From Globodera rostochiensis (lineage: Eukaryota; Nematoda; Chromadorea; Rhabditida; Heteroderidae): a DNA stretch of 64,000 nt. The stretch lies in assembly GCA_018350325.1 (NCBI GenBank), contig JAEVLN010000002.1:2274288-2338287 (forward strand), read 5' to 3'. This document shows, in pieces, positions 19,625-31,681 of this stretch. The notes under the pieces were generated by a model. It saw nothing but the letters and a program-made list of their open reading frames with translations, made no database searches and was not told where the DNA came from. Each line of letters begins with the position of its first letter. Within the stretch, counting starts at the first letter, position 1. Both the position numbers and the translations under genes were made by a program.

Positions 19625-21736
19625 CTTCAGCTGCTGTACATCCCGAACCCTAACTTCTGCTGCTGTACACCCCGAACCCTAACTTCAGCTGCTGTACACC
19701 CCGAACCCTAACTTCAGCTGCTGTACATCCCGAACCCTAACTTCTGCTGCTGTACACCCCGAACCCTAACTTCAGCTGCTGTACACCCCGAACCCTAACT
19801 TCTGCTGCTGTACACCCCGAACCCTAACTTCTGCTGCTGTACACCCCGAACCCTAACTTCTGCTGCTGTACACCCCGAACCCTAACTTCTGCTGCTGTAC
19901 ACCCCGAACCCTAACTTCTGCTGCTGTACACCCCGAACCCTAACTTCAGCTGCTGTACACCCCGAACCCTAACTTCTGCTGCTGTACACCCCGAACCCCT
20001 AACTCTGCTGCTTCTGTACACCCCGAACCCTAACTTCAGCTGCTGTACAACCCCGAACCCTACTCCTGCTGCTGTACACCCCGAACCCTAACTCTGCTGC
20101 TGTACACCCCGAACCCTAAACTCAGCTGCTGTACACCCCGAACCCAACTTCTGCTGCTGTACACCCCGAACCCTAACTTCGCTGCTTCTGGACACCCCGA
20201 ACCCTAACTTCAGCTGCTGTACCACCCCGAACCCTAACTTGCTGCTGTACACCCCGAACCCTAACTTCAGCTGCTGTACACCCCAGAACCCTAACTTCGC
20301 TGCTGTACACCCCGAACCCTAATTTCTGCTGCTGCTGACATACCGAACCCTAACTTCTGCTGCTGTACATCCCGAACCCTAACTTCTGCTGCTGTACACC
20401 CCGAACCCTAACTTCTGCTGCTGTACACCCCGAACCCTAACTTCTGCTGCTGCTGTACACCCCGAACCCTAACTTCTGCTGCTGCTGTACACCCCGAACC
20501 CTAACTTCAGCTGCTGTACACCCCGAACCCTAACTTCTGCTGCTGCTGTACACCCCGAACCCTAACTTCAGCTGCTGTACACCCCGAACCCTAACTTCTG
20601 CTGCTGTACACCCCGAACCCTAACTTCAGCTGCTGTACACCCCGAACCCTAACTTCTGCTGCTGTACACCCCGAACCCTAACTTCTGCTGCTGTACACCC
20701 CGAACCCTAACTTCTGCTGCTTCTGTACACCCCGAACCCTAACTTCAGCTGCTGTACACCCCGAACCCTAACTTCTGCTGCTGTACACCCCGAACCCTAA
20801 CTTCTGCTGCTGCTGTACACCCCGAACCCTAACTTCTGCTGCTGTACACCCCGAACCCTAACTTCAGCTGCTGTACATCCCGAACCCTAACTTCTGCTGC
20901 TGTACATCCCGAACCCTAACTTCTGCTGCTGTACACCCCGAACCCTAACTTCTGCTGCTGTACACCCCGAACCCTAACTTCTGCTGCTGCTGTACACCCC
21001 GAACCCTAACTTCTGCTGCTGCTGTACACCCCGAACCCTAACTTCAGCTGCTGTACACCCCGAACCTTAACTTCTGCTGCTGCTGTACACCCCGAACCCT
21101 AACTTCAGCTGCTGTACACCCCGAACCTTAACTTCTGCTGCTGCTGTACACCCCGAACCCTAACTTCTGCTGCTGCTGTACACCCCGAACCCTAACTTCA
21201 GCTGCTGTACACCCCGAATCCTAACTTCTGCTGCTGCTGTACACCCCGAACCCTAACTTCTGCTGCTGTACACGCCGACCCTAACTTCAGCTGCTGTACA
21301 CCCCGAACCCTAACTTCTGCTGCTGCTGTACACCCCGAACCCTAACTTCTGCTGCTGCTGTACACCCCGAACCCTAACTTCTGCTGCTGTACACCCCGAA
21401 ACCTAACTTCGGCTGCTGTACATCCCAAACCCTAACTTCTGCTGCTGTACACCCCGAACCCTAACTTCTGCTGCTGTACACCCCGAACCCTAACTTCTGC
21501 TGCTGTACACCCCGAACCCTAACTTCTGCTGCTGTACACCCCGAACCCTAACTTCAGCTGCTGTACACCCCGAACCCTAACTTCTGCTGCTGTACACCCC
21601 GAACCCTAACTTCTGCTGCTTCTGTACACCCCGAACCCTAACTTCAGCTGCTGTACACCCCGAACCCTAACTCCTGCTGCTGTACACCCCGAACCCTAAC
21701 TTCAGCTGCTGTACACCCCGAACCCTAACTTCTGCT
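19596..21736. repeat. About 2.1-kb minisatellite of 30-33 bp units
   Basis: About 70 units of CTGCTGCTGTACACCCCGAA plus CCCTAACTTC, with alternating variants (TCTGCTGCTG or TCAGCTGCTG) and slippage in the CTG part. Small indels cluster at 19990-20340. The CCCTAAC portion resembles a telomeric-type motif but is not the nematode hexamer. In the TCAG variants each unit contains CTAAC followed by TTCAG, i.e. a branch-point-like and 3' splice-site-like pair. Confidence 0.93.
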
Positions 21737-22529
21737 AAATGTTTGAAGTAAAATCAATGAAAATCTGTCAATTTTCCCCGACTTCTCAGCCGTGCGGCCC
21801 ATAAGAAATATCCTGATTTTTTGACTTTTTTCTTCTGTAAATCGTTGAAGCAAAAACCGAACAGTTAAAAATTCGAAAAATTGAAGTTGCATATACATAA
21901 AAAGATTAGGGTTTTCCAAACACTTTTAGTAACATCTTTAACACAAAGCGACACGTTTAACAATGCACACTTTATTTGATTTGCACGGAAATTTTGACTA
22001 AAAACCCCAAAAAGTAGCAAAATAGTGACTAAAAATGTGCTAAAACTGACTAAAAATCCAGTCAATTTTTGTGTGAAAAAAATTTTAAAAACATCATTCT
22101 TTATTAATTTTTTTCTTATAAATATTATATTTTTCACATGGTTTTTAAATTTTATAAAAATAACAAAAATCCAGTAAAAAAGCCTATATAAGTTTTATTG
22201 GTGGTTATCACGGGGATACAATTGGCGCATTTCATCCATGGCCTAGCCTTTAAAAAAGACATGGTAAGCCGCTTCTAATATTTCTGGATCTTTGGGGGGT
22301 GGATTTTTGGTCCAAGAAAAAGTCTTTTTTAGGGGTGCATTTACGGAAAAGAAAACATATTGATTTTTAGTTTTTTTTTGTTGCATTTTCTTAAGAAATT
22401 TTCGAAAAAATGCCTAAAATATTGCATTTTTCTAAACCCTAAAAATCTCGTCTCTATTAATAATTGTCAATAAAAAGATTTAAATTTATTGCGCAACAAA
22501 AATAAATAAAAAAAACCCCCATTCTTTTC
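21737..22529. other. AT-rich region with no supported gene
   Basis: A 90-codon hydrophobic minus-strand frame lies around 21865-22137 but has the composition of the background and no splice context. I see only poly-A/T and degraded repeats. Confidence 0.4.
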
Positions 22530-25500
22530 TCAACATTTTACGGCCTTTTTGAACTCGTCCTGATTTTTTTCTAATGATTTATGGTGTTCCATGTGGAAAA
22601 AGTTGTTGCCTTCTTGGCGCATTGGGTGACGTGAATCGTAACGAGTCAAGAAGTTTGAATCTGCAATTTTATATATATATTTTTGATTTTTAATTGTTTT
22701 TTAAAGCGATTATTTTTTGATTTTAATTATTTTTAAAGCAATTATTGTTTTATTTTTACTGTTTAACCGACCATTGAACAAATGCTCCTGCTCCAAATTG
22801 TTGGTTAACAGAGTGATCACGGATTGGTCCTGTCGATGGCAAACACTTTTGCCAACATGTGGCCATGGGCATTTGATTGTGGCGCCCGGGGGGTCTATGC
22901 ATTCCCGAGTTGCTGCGCACAACAAAGCCCTATAATGAGGCAGTTTTGGCCAAATGTAATATGAACTAGGCATGTTCGAGAGTTTCGCTCTCGGTTCGCG
23001 ACTCAAGAAATTGCTCGATTTTATCTCGGGGTCAAGTCTCGGACTCGAGTTTCGGTAAATTTTGACTAAATTCATTTAAAAAAATTTAAGAATTATTATA
23101 GCATTTTTACCAATTTAGTTCAATTATGGACAAAATTTGTTTGGCCCAAACCAGTGATAAGCAAGCAATGTTCGTGCCATACCATTTTAGCAATTTTCGA
23201 CTGTGTTCACTCCTCTGTACAATGCTAAACGATGCTTGGACCATTGTGCGTAATTCATTTGGTGCCACAATCTCCCAATAATGGGGTATAAATGTGTACA
23301 TATCTTTGTTTTTATTCAATAAAGAATTACAAATTTTAATTACTAATAGCCCCAGAGGAGATGAAAGATCAACAAAATTTTGAGCAAACTCCGATTTATG
23401 GCAATGTTCGCAATACTTTAATTTTGATCAATTCTGTTGATTTAATTTAAATATTGTACACTTTTTAACCTGAATGGGTAGCAAATGCGACACTGTGTCC
23501 TGTGTCCCAGGGGTTCACCCACGGGCTGATCAGTCCCCGGTCAATTTGATCAAAGAACGGTTGAAAGCCATTGTTACGTGTAAATCTGATCGATGTGTCT
23601 GAATAAATCACGGTCGAATGTTCCGTCAACACTGTCTGAATTTTACGTATTGCATCAAGTTTATAATGTGATTTGAATTTGCTAAATTGGTAGAATCCCC
23701 TAAGGGGAGATCCTCTATTCAAAAAATTAGTATAATCAAATACCATCGTACCGCTATAATCGCAATTTTCCACGAGAACTTGATCAGCCCGTGCACATTT
23801 TCTGGCAGCAGCGAAAAATCAAATTTCCTCCATTCCAATGCACAAACAGCGTTAATTTCATCCATCTCCAAATAAATTAAATGATCATTAAAAACACTGA
23901 CGTCACCCTCTCTCCCCCCCAGGGTCTATTCCCCGGCACGGTCCAGAGATGCCTTCCCCGTCGATCCCCGACATTTTAAGGCAATTACTTGGCCACAATC
24001 CCCCGACCTTTTACGGAGTATTTTTTGCTCCTTGGCGAATTATTTAAAAAAAAATTTCGTTTCCTAGTCTCGATTCGATAAATTTTATATTAGACGATTG
24101 AGTCTCTCGTCGAGATTTTTTTCAAATTTTCAATCAAATCTCGATTGGGTCCTCAAGTCCGGGGAGGAACCCTAATTTAAAATAACGGTGAAGAAGTTAC
24201 TTTTATAAAATTCAAGAATTCTGGAATAAATAAATATTTACCATTTTGCTATTCTCCGTTATTCCGCCCAAATCATAACCAATAATTTTTTGACGTTTGC
24301 CAAAAATTGTTTTCAAATTGAACAAATGCCCTCGCAAAAAGGCAAAGAATTTATCATTGGACGCCACAACAAAAACGGGACCATCATTCGCTTTAGCAGC
24401 GTCAGCAAAATGTTTAACCTAAAAATGCCAAAATAAATAAAACTAAAAAATGGGCAGGATGACATTTCATCGACGCGACATTTCATCGACTAAGCAAAAA
24501 TCCGACACTTCATCGACTAAGCCAAAATACGACATTTCATCGACGCGACATTTCATCGACGCGACACTTCATAGACTAAGCAAAAATCCGACACTTCATC
24601 GACTAAGCCAAAATACGACATTTCATCGACGCGATTTTCATCGACTAAACAAACCTCCAAAATTCCTCATTCGGGGGGTTATCGAGGTCGCTGATCACGA
24701 TTATGCCATTATATTCATCATATCATCATCTCTTTTATGATTTCAACATGTGATTTTTGAAAAAATTCTTAAAATTCAACAAAAGTCTCAAAATCGTTCA
24801 AAAACCCCAATTACAACGTAAAGGCAAGAAGTAATGATCGAATCGTGCTTTCTGAATAACTTTGAGGCAAAAATTGATTTCTGAAAAAAATTAAATTTTC
24901 GGGAAAAATTTGGGACCGGTTCGATATTAGTCGAGATGGAAGTCAAATACGGATTCTACGGCCCCTTAAACCCCTAAGACGATGAAATGTCGGATTTTGG
25001 CTTAGTCGATGAAATGTAACGTCGATGAAGTGTCGCGTCGATGAAATGTCGCGTCGATGAAATGTCGGCGCCCCAAAAAATGTTTAATTAAATTTTGCAT
25101 AAATTCACTTACCGGCACCTTTTTTGTGATTTTGAATTTATCAGACAGGAACCATTTGTCCAGTAAAGGCTTCAGCTGACAAGAAAATGCTTTTCCATAA
25201 ATTATTTCGTCGTCAGTGCTATTCTCAAACATTGGGTTTTTGTGAATGTGCAAAGGATAAATCATCTAAATTAAACAATTCAATAAAAGCATTTTTTTAA
25301 TTAAATTAAATATATTTTTTTGACCATTTTTAATATAAAACAAAATTAGCAATTAATTGAATCAAAAAGTCAAACATTTTATTTATTAAACTTAAAATAT
25401 TAAAACTTTACATTTTCACCCTCACATCTATCCGGAGAACTAGCGTTATTACCAATTTTCCGCTTGTATTTACCGTCATTAATTCCTTAATTTTTTGTTG

Positions 25501-25684
25501 TCCATAATTTATTTTAATTGCATTTAAAATTCACATTAATTGTGGAAAACAATTAAAATCATTAAATCCATAAAATTTACCGACCAAAAGCCGCTTTGTA
25601 GTCGCTGTAAAAATACAATAAAAAAATGGCAATAAAAGCTATGGCACACAGCACGCGCACGGAGTTTTTTACGTTTATAATCAT
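22530..25684 (-). CDS. DUF1647-family protein, putative Golgi type II membrane protein
   Basis: Exons from 25684 leftward: a start exon with MIINVKNSVRVLCAIAFIAI and a following hydrophobic run, a short stem, then MIYPLHIHKNPMF... (25265-25110), VKHFADAAKANDGPVFVVAS...IIGYDLGG (24410-24243), VCALEWRKFDFS...FSWKIAIIA (23860-23754), TVLTEHSTVIYSDTSIRFT...GHSVAFATH, YTFIPHYWEIVAPNELRTM, LCAATRECIDPPGA...CHRQDQSVITLL (22910-22760) and a last exon ending at 22530. The Y-DLG motif, the WK..II segment, the YSDTSIRF acidic motif and the C-CHR-DQS motif follow the order of nematode DUF1647, a family with a glycosyltransferase-like layout. The single N-terminal anchor fits a Golgi lumenal enzyme; activity is unproven. 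Confidence 0.8.
22966..23060. mobile_element. Degraded TCTCGG-family element in an intron
   Basis: Left end AGGCATGTTCGAGAGTTTCG matches the start of the MITE at 7221, and the interior has the same TCTCGG motifs. No clear right end or target duplication. Confidence 0.5.
24453..25074. mobile_element. 622-bp element with long inverted termini built of tandem subrepeats
   Basis: Both ends, about 100-190 bp, consist of tandem CGACATTTCATCGACG-like units interspersed with CTAAGCCAAAAT, in opposite orientation. The flanks are an 8-bp duplication, AAAAAATG (24445-24452 and 25075-25082). The unique interior has no coding capacity. It lies within an intron of the DUF1647 gene. The target length fits hAT; the subrepeat structure resembles foldback elements. 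Confidence 0.82.
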
Positions 25685-26968
25685 TTGGATAATTACTGAA
25701 ATTATTAAAATTGGTTTATTCGATTGATTTTATTAATTAATATTTCCTATTTTCACATTATTTAAACAGCTAAGCGTATGCTTATTATTAAATGGAGTGT
25801 GGGCTCGCTAAAAATGCAAAAATCAATCAATCAATTTTGCGCAAAAAAATAAAAAGTTGGGGAAAATTTTCAATTAAAATTATTTTATTTTCTTAAAGCA
25901 AATTCCATTGTAAAATCTGAACGGGGGAGGAGGCGTGTCATGTTTTTGTTTTCGTTTATATGTAAATGAAAGCAATTTTTGTTTATTCATTTTCGTCGAC
26001 AAAATTTAAAGAAAAATAGCAAAATTACTTTTAATTTATAAATTGATTTTATTTAGCAATTAAATCGAAGGTTTTAACATCGTCCAAATTGTCCATAAAT
26101 AAATTCGCGAATGAGTGAATGTGCAAGTCCTGCTGGTTATAAGCTGACTGCCATGTGGGCAATTTGTCATTTTGATTGAACAAAAATTGTTTTTTGAACA
26201 AAATTTTTAATTTCCTTTCCAATCGCGGGGCCTACCCCCCGCCTTTGGGAAAACGTCCCATTCATTCGTTTGTTGGGGGAGAATGACTAACAAATTGTTC
26301 CGTTCACATTGCCCCCCCCCGCCGCCCCGCCCGCTTCCAATCACAGCCAGCTCACCCATAATTATGCAAACACCACAGAAATAGCTTCATTTTGTACGTC
26401 CGGGGGGGGGGAGGCGGGGGTCGCGGCATATAGCGAAAAATGTTAAAATTTAAATATTCATGTCAGTGGACAATTTAAAAAAGTTTGTTTTTTATAAGCC
26501 TTTGTCTAAAAATGCACAATTTACCTAACGAAGTCGCTTTATTTTAAATTGCTCCGCCGCAAGAAATGCTAACCTTCCCTCAAAAATAAGCCAAAGCGCG
26601 AACAAAGATAATTTTTTCGACCAAAAAACTCAAAGTTTCGCAAAGCTTAAGCCGAATTAAAACTATTTTTTGGGCTGTTTAAATAGTCCGCAAATTATTA
26701 AATAAGGAAATTAAGCCCAAAATTATGATTTAATTTTTACTCTGGCAGTCCTTGCCTTAGGCCATTAGCCAAAAAAGGAGTTACCGTAATTCCTCAAATA
26801 GACCCCCCCCCTCCCCCCAATTTTTGAAACAACATTGAGAATGCTGTAAATAATCATTTTCTCATAATGTTCAATTTATAATATAACTTACTAAAAATTA
26901 AATTTCTTACAAAACATTTTTTTGGTATTTACGAGACAGTTCTTAATTATACAGTAAAAAAACTTTCT
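25685..26968. other. Intergenic region with G and C runs
   Basis: AT-rich DNA interrupted by a C run near 26311-26330, a G run near 26402 and a C run near 26806. No coding frame or element ends recognised. Confidence 0.4.
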
Positions 26969-27290
26969 CTAACAAAGTAACATTTTATTAAACAAAATTG
27001 GCAAAAAGCTTGGCGGAGGGCGTTTGGGTGGCGTGCTCGCGAGTGCTATCGGAGCCACTGTGACCGCGCGGGAGATTTTGCCTGCTCCCTTGCGGGCCTG
27101 AGCCGTTGCTCTCCGCATTATGCGCCCGGGACGGCCCCGGCTCTCCCGGGCCGCCCCTGCCGACGCGGCCCTTGGTCGCGACATTCGGTCGGCACACGCC
27201 CGCCCCCCGTCCGCCTTCGCCCCCAACTCGCTGGGTCACAAGGGCCCGCCACGACCCCCGGCGGTTGGATGCATTTTATTTCCCTTTATA
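26969..27290 (-). other. Isolated GC-rich island with overlapping open frames
   Basis: About 280 bp of roughly 65% GC amid AT-rich DNA. Minus-strand frames are open; the one ending at 26988 is Gly/Arg/Ser/Pro-rich and would be disordered. No motif recognised. It may be a single exon of a nuclear protein or inserted foreign DNA; the composition contrast is the only solid observation. Confidence 0.3.
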
Positions 27291-27480
27291 AAGAGAAGAA
27301 GAGAATGTCTCTCTGTTTCCCCATTCTTTTCTCGTTATTTTATTTAATTCAAACATTTTCCCCATTCTTTTCTCGCTATTTAATTTAATTCAACTTAGGA
27401 AATGAAAATTATTCTAAAAATTATTTTCAAAGACAACAAAAGGTAAATTTTCCCAAATTGAATTGCTCCATTTTCTCTCA

Positions 27481-29567
27481 TTATAATTCCTCCGGGTCGG
27501 CATAACTTATGCCCCACGTCTCGATGCCACATTCGTCGGTGCCCATCCGAATTCGAAAGAATCCTTCCTCTCCCCAGCTGCGATTCCAGGAATTGGCAAT
27601 CTGACATTTTGAAAATATGCATTAATATGAAGAAAAGTTAAGCCTTTCGCAACAATTGTACGCAATTCGGTGCCGGGGACGATCCAATGCCGAGGGCGAC
27701 CGATTTTTATGCTCAATCGAATCGAAAAACTTTGTACCCCTTCGAAGAACGGCACTGAATGAATGGCCCCGCCCCGCGCAGAGCCCGAAAAATGTCCCCC
27801 AATGCTTTACCAGCCCCCTCCCCCAATGCTTTACCAGCCAATAGGTCCCTCAATGCTTTACCAGCCCCCCCCCCCAATGCTTTACCAGCCAATAGGTCCC
27901 CCAATGCTTTACCAGCCCCCCCCCAATGCTTTACCAGCCCCCCCCCAATGCTTTACCAGCCCCCCCCCCCCAATTCTTTACCAGCCAATATGGCAATTTG
28001 CTGTCCATGTCGAAGCCCCAGCCGACAATTCGCACGGCATGGCCTCCGCGAATTTTGCCCGCGATGTGCTGGTAAATGCCTTTTGCGTAATAGGGAAAGT
28101 CCTCATAGACGAGAAAGGCGGCGGTGACGGGGCCCGCGCGGATTATTTCTGCTTTGATCGCTTCGACATTCCCATCGGTCAGCGTCCTCGCATTTTTGCC
28201 TTTAAAGAAAATGGTTTTGATGGAATACGCCAAAATGTTTAGAATTATTGGCACATGCCGTAGAATTTGTCCTTCGCGTAGGTCAGCGTGTAGTTGCTGT
28301 TGCGGCAGAAATGTGCACACCTTAAAAAGCTTCTGATGAGACAACCGGAGGCCGAACGATTTGAACTTTGGTGTTTCATGCAGCGGTCCGTGGGCCGGGT
28401 GCGTAACGGACGGCCATGGGTACGGCTTGCAGCCGAGTTGAGACTCGAAGTTGGAACCCGTGCAAAGGCCGCTTTTCTCATAAAATTCGAATGCCCTTTT
28501 CGAACTCCCGCCGTCGCATCTTAAGCCAATAAAATTGATTTAGCCTCTCATTTACTATCCGATAGTGATGCTCGAGACCTGAAATTTGGCAAGACTCGAG
28601 ACCAAGACTTGGCCCCGAAACTCGAGACTGAGACTTGACTCCGAGACTTGGCCCGGAGACTCGAGACCGAAACTTGCCTCCGAGACTCGAGACCGAGACT
28701 TGACTCGAAATCGAAACCCCAAAAACCCCGAGCCTTTTCTCGGTTCAAGACCGAGACTCTCGAGCATCACTATTATCCGATTAATTGGATTGATGGATGT
28801 CTTGTAATTAATAAATGATTCGCTGATGATTAAATGCACCCGAAACTGCGCGGCTCACAGCTCAAAAGATCCAACGCCGAAATGTTCGCGCGTCGTTGGC
28901 CATCGCTCGCAATACAAATTCGATCAGAGATCACTGAGGCGGCAGAAACGGCCCAACAGCTGCCGCACAAACCTTGGTCCTAAGCAAAGCATTGATCATT
29001 GATCGGTTGCCCAATTCAAAGGAAACCGCCGCCGACTTGGATGGTGGAGATTACTTCTGCACACTTTGGAAAATGTTTTCGGGCGTCGAAATTCCCGTTA
29101 TATTCGTTGCCCGAAGGGACTCTTTGCCTTTTTTCGGGAAAAGGTCCGCGCACTCCCATCAGCCGATTTAGCGCCTCCGGCGGCATGTTGGCAAACTGTG
29201 GATGCAATTCGGCCTAAATTCTTTTGCATTCTGAGGGGCTTTTTAAGCTTTTGAAGGGCTAAGGACAATTTCGGATTAACAAACTGTCCACGAAGTCTGT
29301 CGTGCGTTTACGTGCGCAACCAAAGCAGCGGAATTGGCAAACGATTTCTCCAATTGCTTAATATTTAAATTATTATTATTAAGCAATATTCTGTATTAAA
29401 GATGCGTTTAGGTTAATTATTAAGTACCATTCTTGGCACATTTCCAGCACAAAGAATGAACAAATTTATGAAGTTCAACAAAACAATGCCGACAGCGATC
29501 TGTTGTAATAAATAATTGGTTAATAATGTTACACTAAAATTAATTACAATTTTGAATTTTTTACCAT
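27481..29567 (-). CDS. Cathepsin B-like cysteine protease, complete
   Basis: Start ATG at 29567 followed immediately by an intron. Then come a signal-peptide exon ([19 protein letters not shown]), a propeptide exon ([13 protein letters not shown]) and [15 protein letters not shown]...[11 protein letters not shown]. The mature enzyme follows: [20 protein letters not shown] with the catalytic Cys, SCEPRSFG spliced to [13 protein letters not shown], a short occluding loop ([18 protein letters not shown]), [11 protein letters not shown] with the catalytic His, and [16 protein letters not shown] with the catalytic Asn, ending at TAA 27481. The junction after FYGM is the only uncertain one: a 55-67-bp intron is needed. 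The shortened occluding loop retains two His. Secreted or lysosomal; in parasitic nematodes such enzymes are typically digestive. It is transcribed divergently from the AIG1-like gene. A 210-bp MITE and a donor-derived repeat lie in its introns. Confidence 0.88.
27786..27990 (-). repeat. Tandem array of about eight copies of an exon end plus splice donor
   Basis: Located in the last cathepsin intron. On the minus strand each unit reads GGCTGGTAAAGCATTGGGGG with a variable G run; some units also have CCTATT before it. The first unit is the genuine exon boundary (TATTGGCTG|GTAAAG), which in phase joins to ATTGCCAATTCC at 27603. All copies retain the GGCTG|GTAAAG donor core. Confidence 0.9.
28563..28772. 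mobile_element. 210-bp hAT-type MITE in a cathepsin intron
   Basis: Ends TAGTGATGCTCGAGACC and its inverse finishing GCATCACTA. Flanks CTATCCGA and TTATCCGA are an 8-bp duplication with one mismatch. The interior is tandem ACTCGAGACCGAGACTTG-like units. It belongs to the same TCTCGAG vocabulary as 7221-7347. Confidence 0.82.
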
Positions 29568-30399
29568 TTCAACGGAACCAATTAAAGATCGATTTTAGAA
29601 GAAATGATTTTGAATTCGAAATGAGAGAAAATTGGAAAAGCACTGATAAAACCGTTTTGTTACTTCAGCAATTTAATTATTAAAACCAAAAATCAATTCG
29701 AAATGATGTCATTTTCGTATGCTGCCGAATACCGGGGTTTTTTTAAATCAAAAACTTGTAATAAAAAATGAACAAAAAGTTGAAAAACCATTTAAATCTT
29801 AAAGTTTAAGTGTCACGTGTCATATAATGTTAAAAAGGTAAACAAAATTCATTTCAACATTATTTATTACCTATTTATTATTATTATTACTATTATTCTT
29901 AAAAAAGAAAACATTATTTTTTATCTTATTTGCCAAAATTAAAGTCAAAATTAAAATTACCTGAACAAAAAGAGATAAAATAACCTTTAAGACACTGCGG
30001 CGACCGCCTAAAAACCAATGAAGGTAAAGAGAAATCAAAAAATTCAATTTGTTATTTTTTCATTCTTTTTACTCCCTGCATAAAGTTTGAAAGTATCAAT
30101 AGACAGATGGCCAAATTTGTCAATTTTCAAGCATTTTTCGCATACTTTTTTTGAATTTTCGCTTAAAATGTAACAATATTTGTTCATTTTTATCCAAATT
30201 CTATTGTATTGTGATTTTCAAGGATATTTCGAATTTTTGGACCTTTTTCTTACCAAATTGAGTCAGAAAAAACTCACATTTCATGCAAAAAAAAATCTAC
30301 TGCATTTTTGATTTTGTAAAGTCCTTTTATTTGCCAGAAAAATGCCAGCAAAATCTTTCTGGTACAACCTCTTTTTTCAATACCTTTTTAGCCTAAAAA
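29568..30399. promoter_or_regulatory. Divergent intergenic region between the protease and AIG1-like genes
   Basis: About 830 bp, AT-rich with ATT microsatellite near 29870-29900. It must hold both promoters, but I see no distinctive motif. The 30 bp or so just upstream of each ATG are ordinary. Confidence 0.4.
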
Positions 30400-31681
30400 A
30401 TGGTCACAAATAGGCACATTAAATGCGTCTACATATTTTTCTCATTGAGTTTTGCGTATTCAATGTGGTCCAAAACAGACCAACTTATGCCCGGTAAACA
30501 TTTTACATTTTCATAAAATGTTGGACATTTTAAGTAATATTACGTTTTTCAGTTCCCAATGATTACATCAGTTGGCTCGCACAGAGAAGCCTGGTAAGTC
30601 GAAATTTAGGCGTGGTAATTCATTTTTTAAACAACTTTTCGAAGGATTTGCGAATTTAACTTCGCTAATATTAGAACAAATTTTTATTTGTTTTTTTTTT
30701 GCGTTCGATTTTCGAAGACAAATTGTAATGCTTTTTAGTTGATCCAATGGTTCTACTACACAACGGCAGCCATTCTCATGCCTTCGCCGTACCGATCACG
30801 CGCTTCTGCGTCCAAACTTCATACTGTCACAGCGGCCATTGTCTTCCCGTTCTCTTTTGTAAGTCCAAAATTATCTCTAAACGAATTTTAATTTTATGAT
30901 TTTTTTTTACGAAAATCAATGGCTTTTTAAATTAGAAATCGTTAGTTGGTTGTTTTCAGGTTGTTGTCATGATGATTTGGGCTCAATACATCATGGACCC
31001 GGGAACGCAGACGAGCAAAGAGGAGCGCAGTCTTTTTTTCATGAATTGGATGAATGTTGTATTTTGGCCCCTCTTCGCCATGCTGGTTGACATTTTCATG
31101 TGGCAGCACCAGCGCCCGAAGCCGCGCGGCTACAAAGCTGAAATTGTACCGGCACTCACTTCCGTTTGCGTAATCGCTGTGTACGTCTTCAAATTTTGGA
31201 ATTTAACTTTTGGAATGAGTGGTCGCGGGGCTGTTCAAAGCACAGAATTTAATTTTTATGAAGGGGTCGACTAAATATTTCTGCTTGATATTTAAAAATT
31301 TACTTTTTTTTGGCAGTAGGATTAATAGGATTTTGCCTTTTTTGTTCGTTATTCTTTGCTTCTTTTTAACGTACCAAGAAATTTACAAAAAAAAAAAAAA
31401 TTATTTTTCTATTTCAGCTATTACGGGGGTGTCGTGCACTATAATCTTTGGACGTACCCAATTTTCCGGAAATTTTACGTTGGATGCCGCCCAATAATCC
31501 CGATGTTATGTTGCTTTCCGATATTTGTGGAATCGCGACGCATGTATCCCATGTGAGTTATTTGCTTTTCTCATTATTTAGAAATAACCATTTCCATATT
31601 TTCCTTCGAGTAGTCGTTAAAATTCTTATGTTCAGGTTGCTCAAGTACCGTTATATGCGCTTTGGTCCAGATGGAAATTAA
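30400..31681 (+). CDS. AIG1/FAR-17a-like multi-pass membrane protein
   Basis: Start MVTNRHIKCVYIFFSLSFAY at 30400. Exons (30400-30490, 30554-30594, 30740-30859, 30960-31180, about 31420-31554, 31636-31681) join in phase. Hydrophobic segments match the six-helix AIG1/ADTRP fold: SLLIQWFYYTTAAILMP, TVTAAIVFPFSFVVVMMIW, FFMNWMNVVFWPLFAMLVDI, IVPALTSVCVIAV spliced to YYGGVVHYNLWTYPIF. Family members hydrolyse fatty acid esters of hydroxy fatty acids in the ER, using a Thr and a His. By my alignment the His position (in the LNHGMHT motif of vertebrates) falls in MNWMNVV and is not His, and the Thr is also not evident. Activity is therefore doubtful or the alignment is off. Confidence 0.72.

Noticed and set aside
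11806..21736. CRISPR-like arrays
   Set aside because: The 53-bp and 30-bp arrays are head-to-tail repeats without unique spacers, in a eukaryotic genome.
19596..21736. Telomere array (CCCTAAC motif)
   Set aside because: The unit is 30 bp with CTG-rich sequence between motifs and does not match the nematode hexamer TTAGGC.
28245..28481. Frameshifts making the cathepsin gene a pseudogene
   Set aside because: The apparent frame change in the occluding loop is resolved by a 46-bp GT...AG intron giving the conserved TPKCAHFC; all three catalytic residues are intact.
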